This document shows positions 63,896-64,000 of a stretch of DNA of 64,000 nucleotides, in pieces. How positions within the stretch are numbered: position 1 is the stretch's first letter; each line of letters starts with the position of its first letter. Source of the stretch: an uncultured Bacteroidales bacterium (GTDB taxonomy: Bacteria > Bacteroidota > Bacteroidia > Bacteroidales > UBA932); NCBI GenBank assembly GCA_944326325.1, contig CALVDQ010000002.1, positions 101,286 to 165,285 of the forward strand, in the 5' to 3' direction. Under the pieces are notes generated by a model that was not told the origin of the DNA, made no database searches, and worked only from the letters and a program-made list of their open reading frames with translations. Position numbers and translations under genes: made by a program.

Positions 63896-64000
63896 TTAAT
63901 AACAGATTCTGTTCTTGTACTTTTCAAACGGCAGCCTGGAGAGGTCATCCAGCAGGGACGCATATTCCTTGTCGCTGAGGGTGTGGAGTGGTGCCCTGCA
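63896..64000 (-). CDS. DapA/NanA-family lyase, C-terminal end (partial)
   Basis: Only the last 34 residues are in the window: CRAPLHTLSDKEYASLLDDL and onward to NRICY. The RAPL...LS.KEY pattern is like the C terminus of N-acetylneuraminate lyases and other dihydrodipicolinate synthase relatives. It ends 12 nt before the susC ATG, so the PUL transcript starts farther upstream, outside the window. Confidence 0.65.
   Translation of the reverse strand, partial: CRAPLHTLSDKEYASLLDDLSRLPFEKYKNRICY

Overview
The window looks like a chromosomal piece of a Bacteroidales bacterium (phylum Bacteroidota). The signs are two SusC/SusD pairs, an ECF sigma factor/FecR-type anti-sigma pair feeding a SusC with an STN domain, an N-succinylornithine-type transcarbamylase, many Cys-anchored lipoproteins, and repeated use of the Bacteroidetes promoter -7 element TAnnTTTG. 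Most of the window is fairly GC-rich for the group, which would suit a Rikenellaceae-like or similar lineage, but I cannot name a genus. No tRNA, rRNA, insertion sequence, integrase or CRISPR array was recognised.

Layout. 1-2.0 kb (minus strand): argF'-argB-argE, three arginine steps. 2.1-17.4 kb (plus): a polysaccharide utilisation locus (PUL) made of ECF sigma factor, FecR anti-sigma, STN-SusC, SusD, a heparinase II/III-type lyase, two lipoproteins, and a large protein that joins a PL8 lyase to a GH88 unsaturated glucuronyl hydrolase. Together they suggest import and degradation of a uronic-acid polysaccharide such as a glycosaminoglycan. 17.4-20.3 kb: flavin reductase-like protein, CobW-type GTPase with a His-rich loop, EamA transporter. 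20.3-24.6 kb (minus): GNAT-argG-argC-argD, with a leader of about 240 nt that encodes a short Arg-containing peptide. 24.6-27.8 kb: small DNA-binding-like protein, YugP-type protease, alanine racemase, low-molecular-weight phosphatase, and a decayed aldo/keto reductase.

27.8-33.2 kb (minus): DJ-1 family protein and rimP-nusA-infB. 33.3-36.8 kb (plus): lpxD-lpxC-lpxA-WbqC-like, the early lipid A genes; lpxC here has no fused fabZ. 36.9-39.9 kb (minus): FadL-type porin and a strange Trp/Tyr/Ser/Arg-rich lipoprotein. 40.1-44.2 kb (plus): proS, a DUF3078-like protein and tilS. 44.2-46.0 kb (minus): sppA. 46.1-50.8 kb (plus): TonB receptor with a heavy-metal-associated small protein, then an NfnAB-like flavoprotein pair. 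51.0-64.0 kb (minus): a sialic-acid PUL with two DapA/NanA-family lyases (one cut by the window edge), SusC, SusD, three GH33 sialidases, a PKD-LamG lipoprotein and a GH3 glycosidase.

The strongest unusual signal is a pair of long G/C homopolymers, each placed where a one-base slip would switch a PUL gene. A G9 run lies inside the ECF sigma factor gene, which is in frame here. A C8 run (coding strand) lies just after the signal-peptide core of the sialic-acid SusC, which is out of frame as given. Both fit slipped-strand phase variation of glycan uptake, although a sequencing error is the main alternative. Other points of note are the PL8-GH88 fusion, the possible arginine attenuator, the stand-alone LpxC, and the Trp/Tyr repeat lipoprotein.
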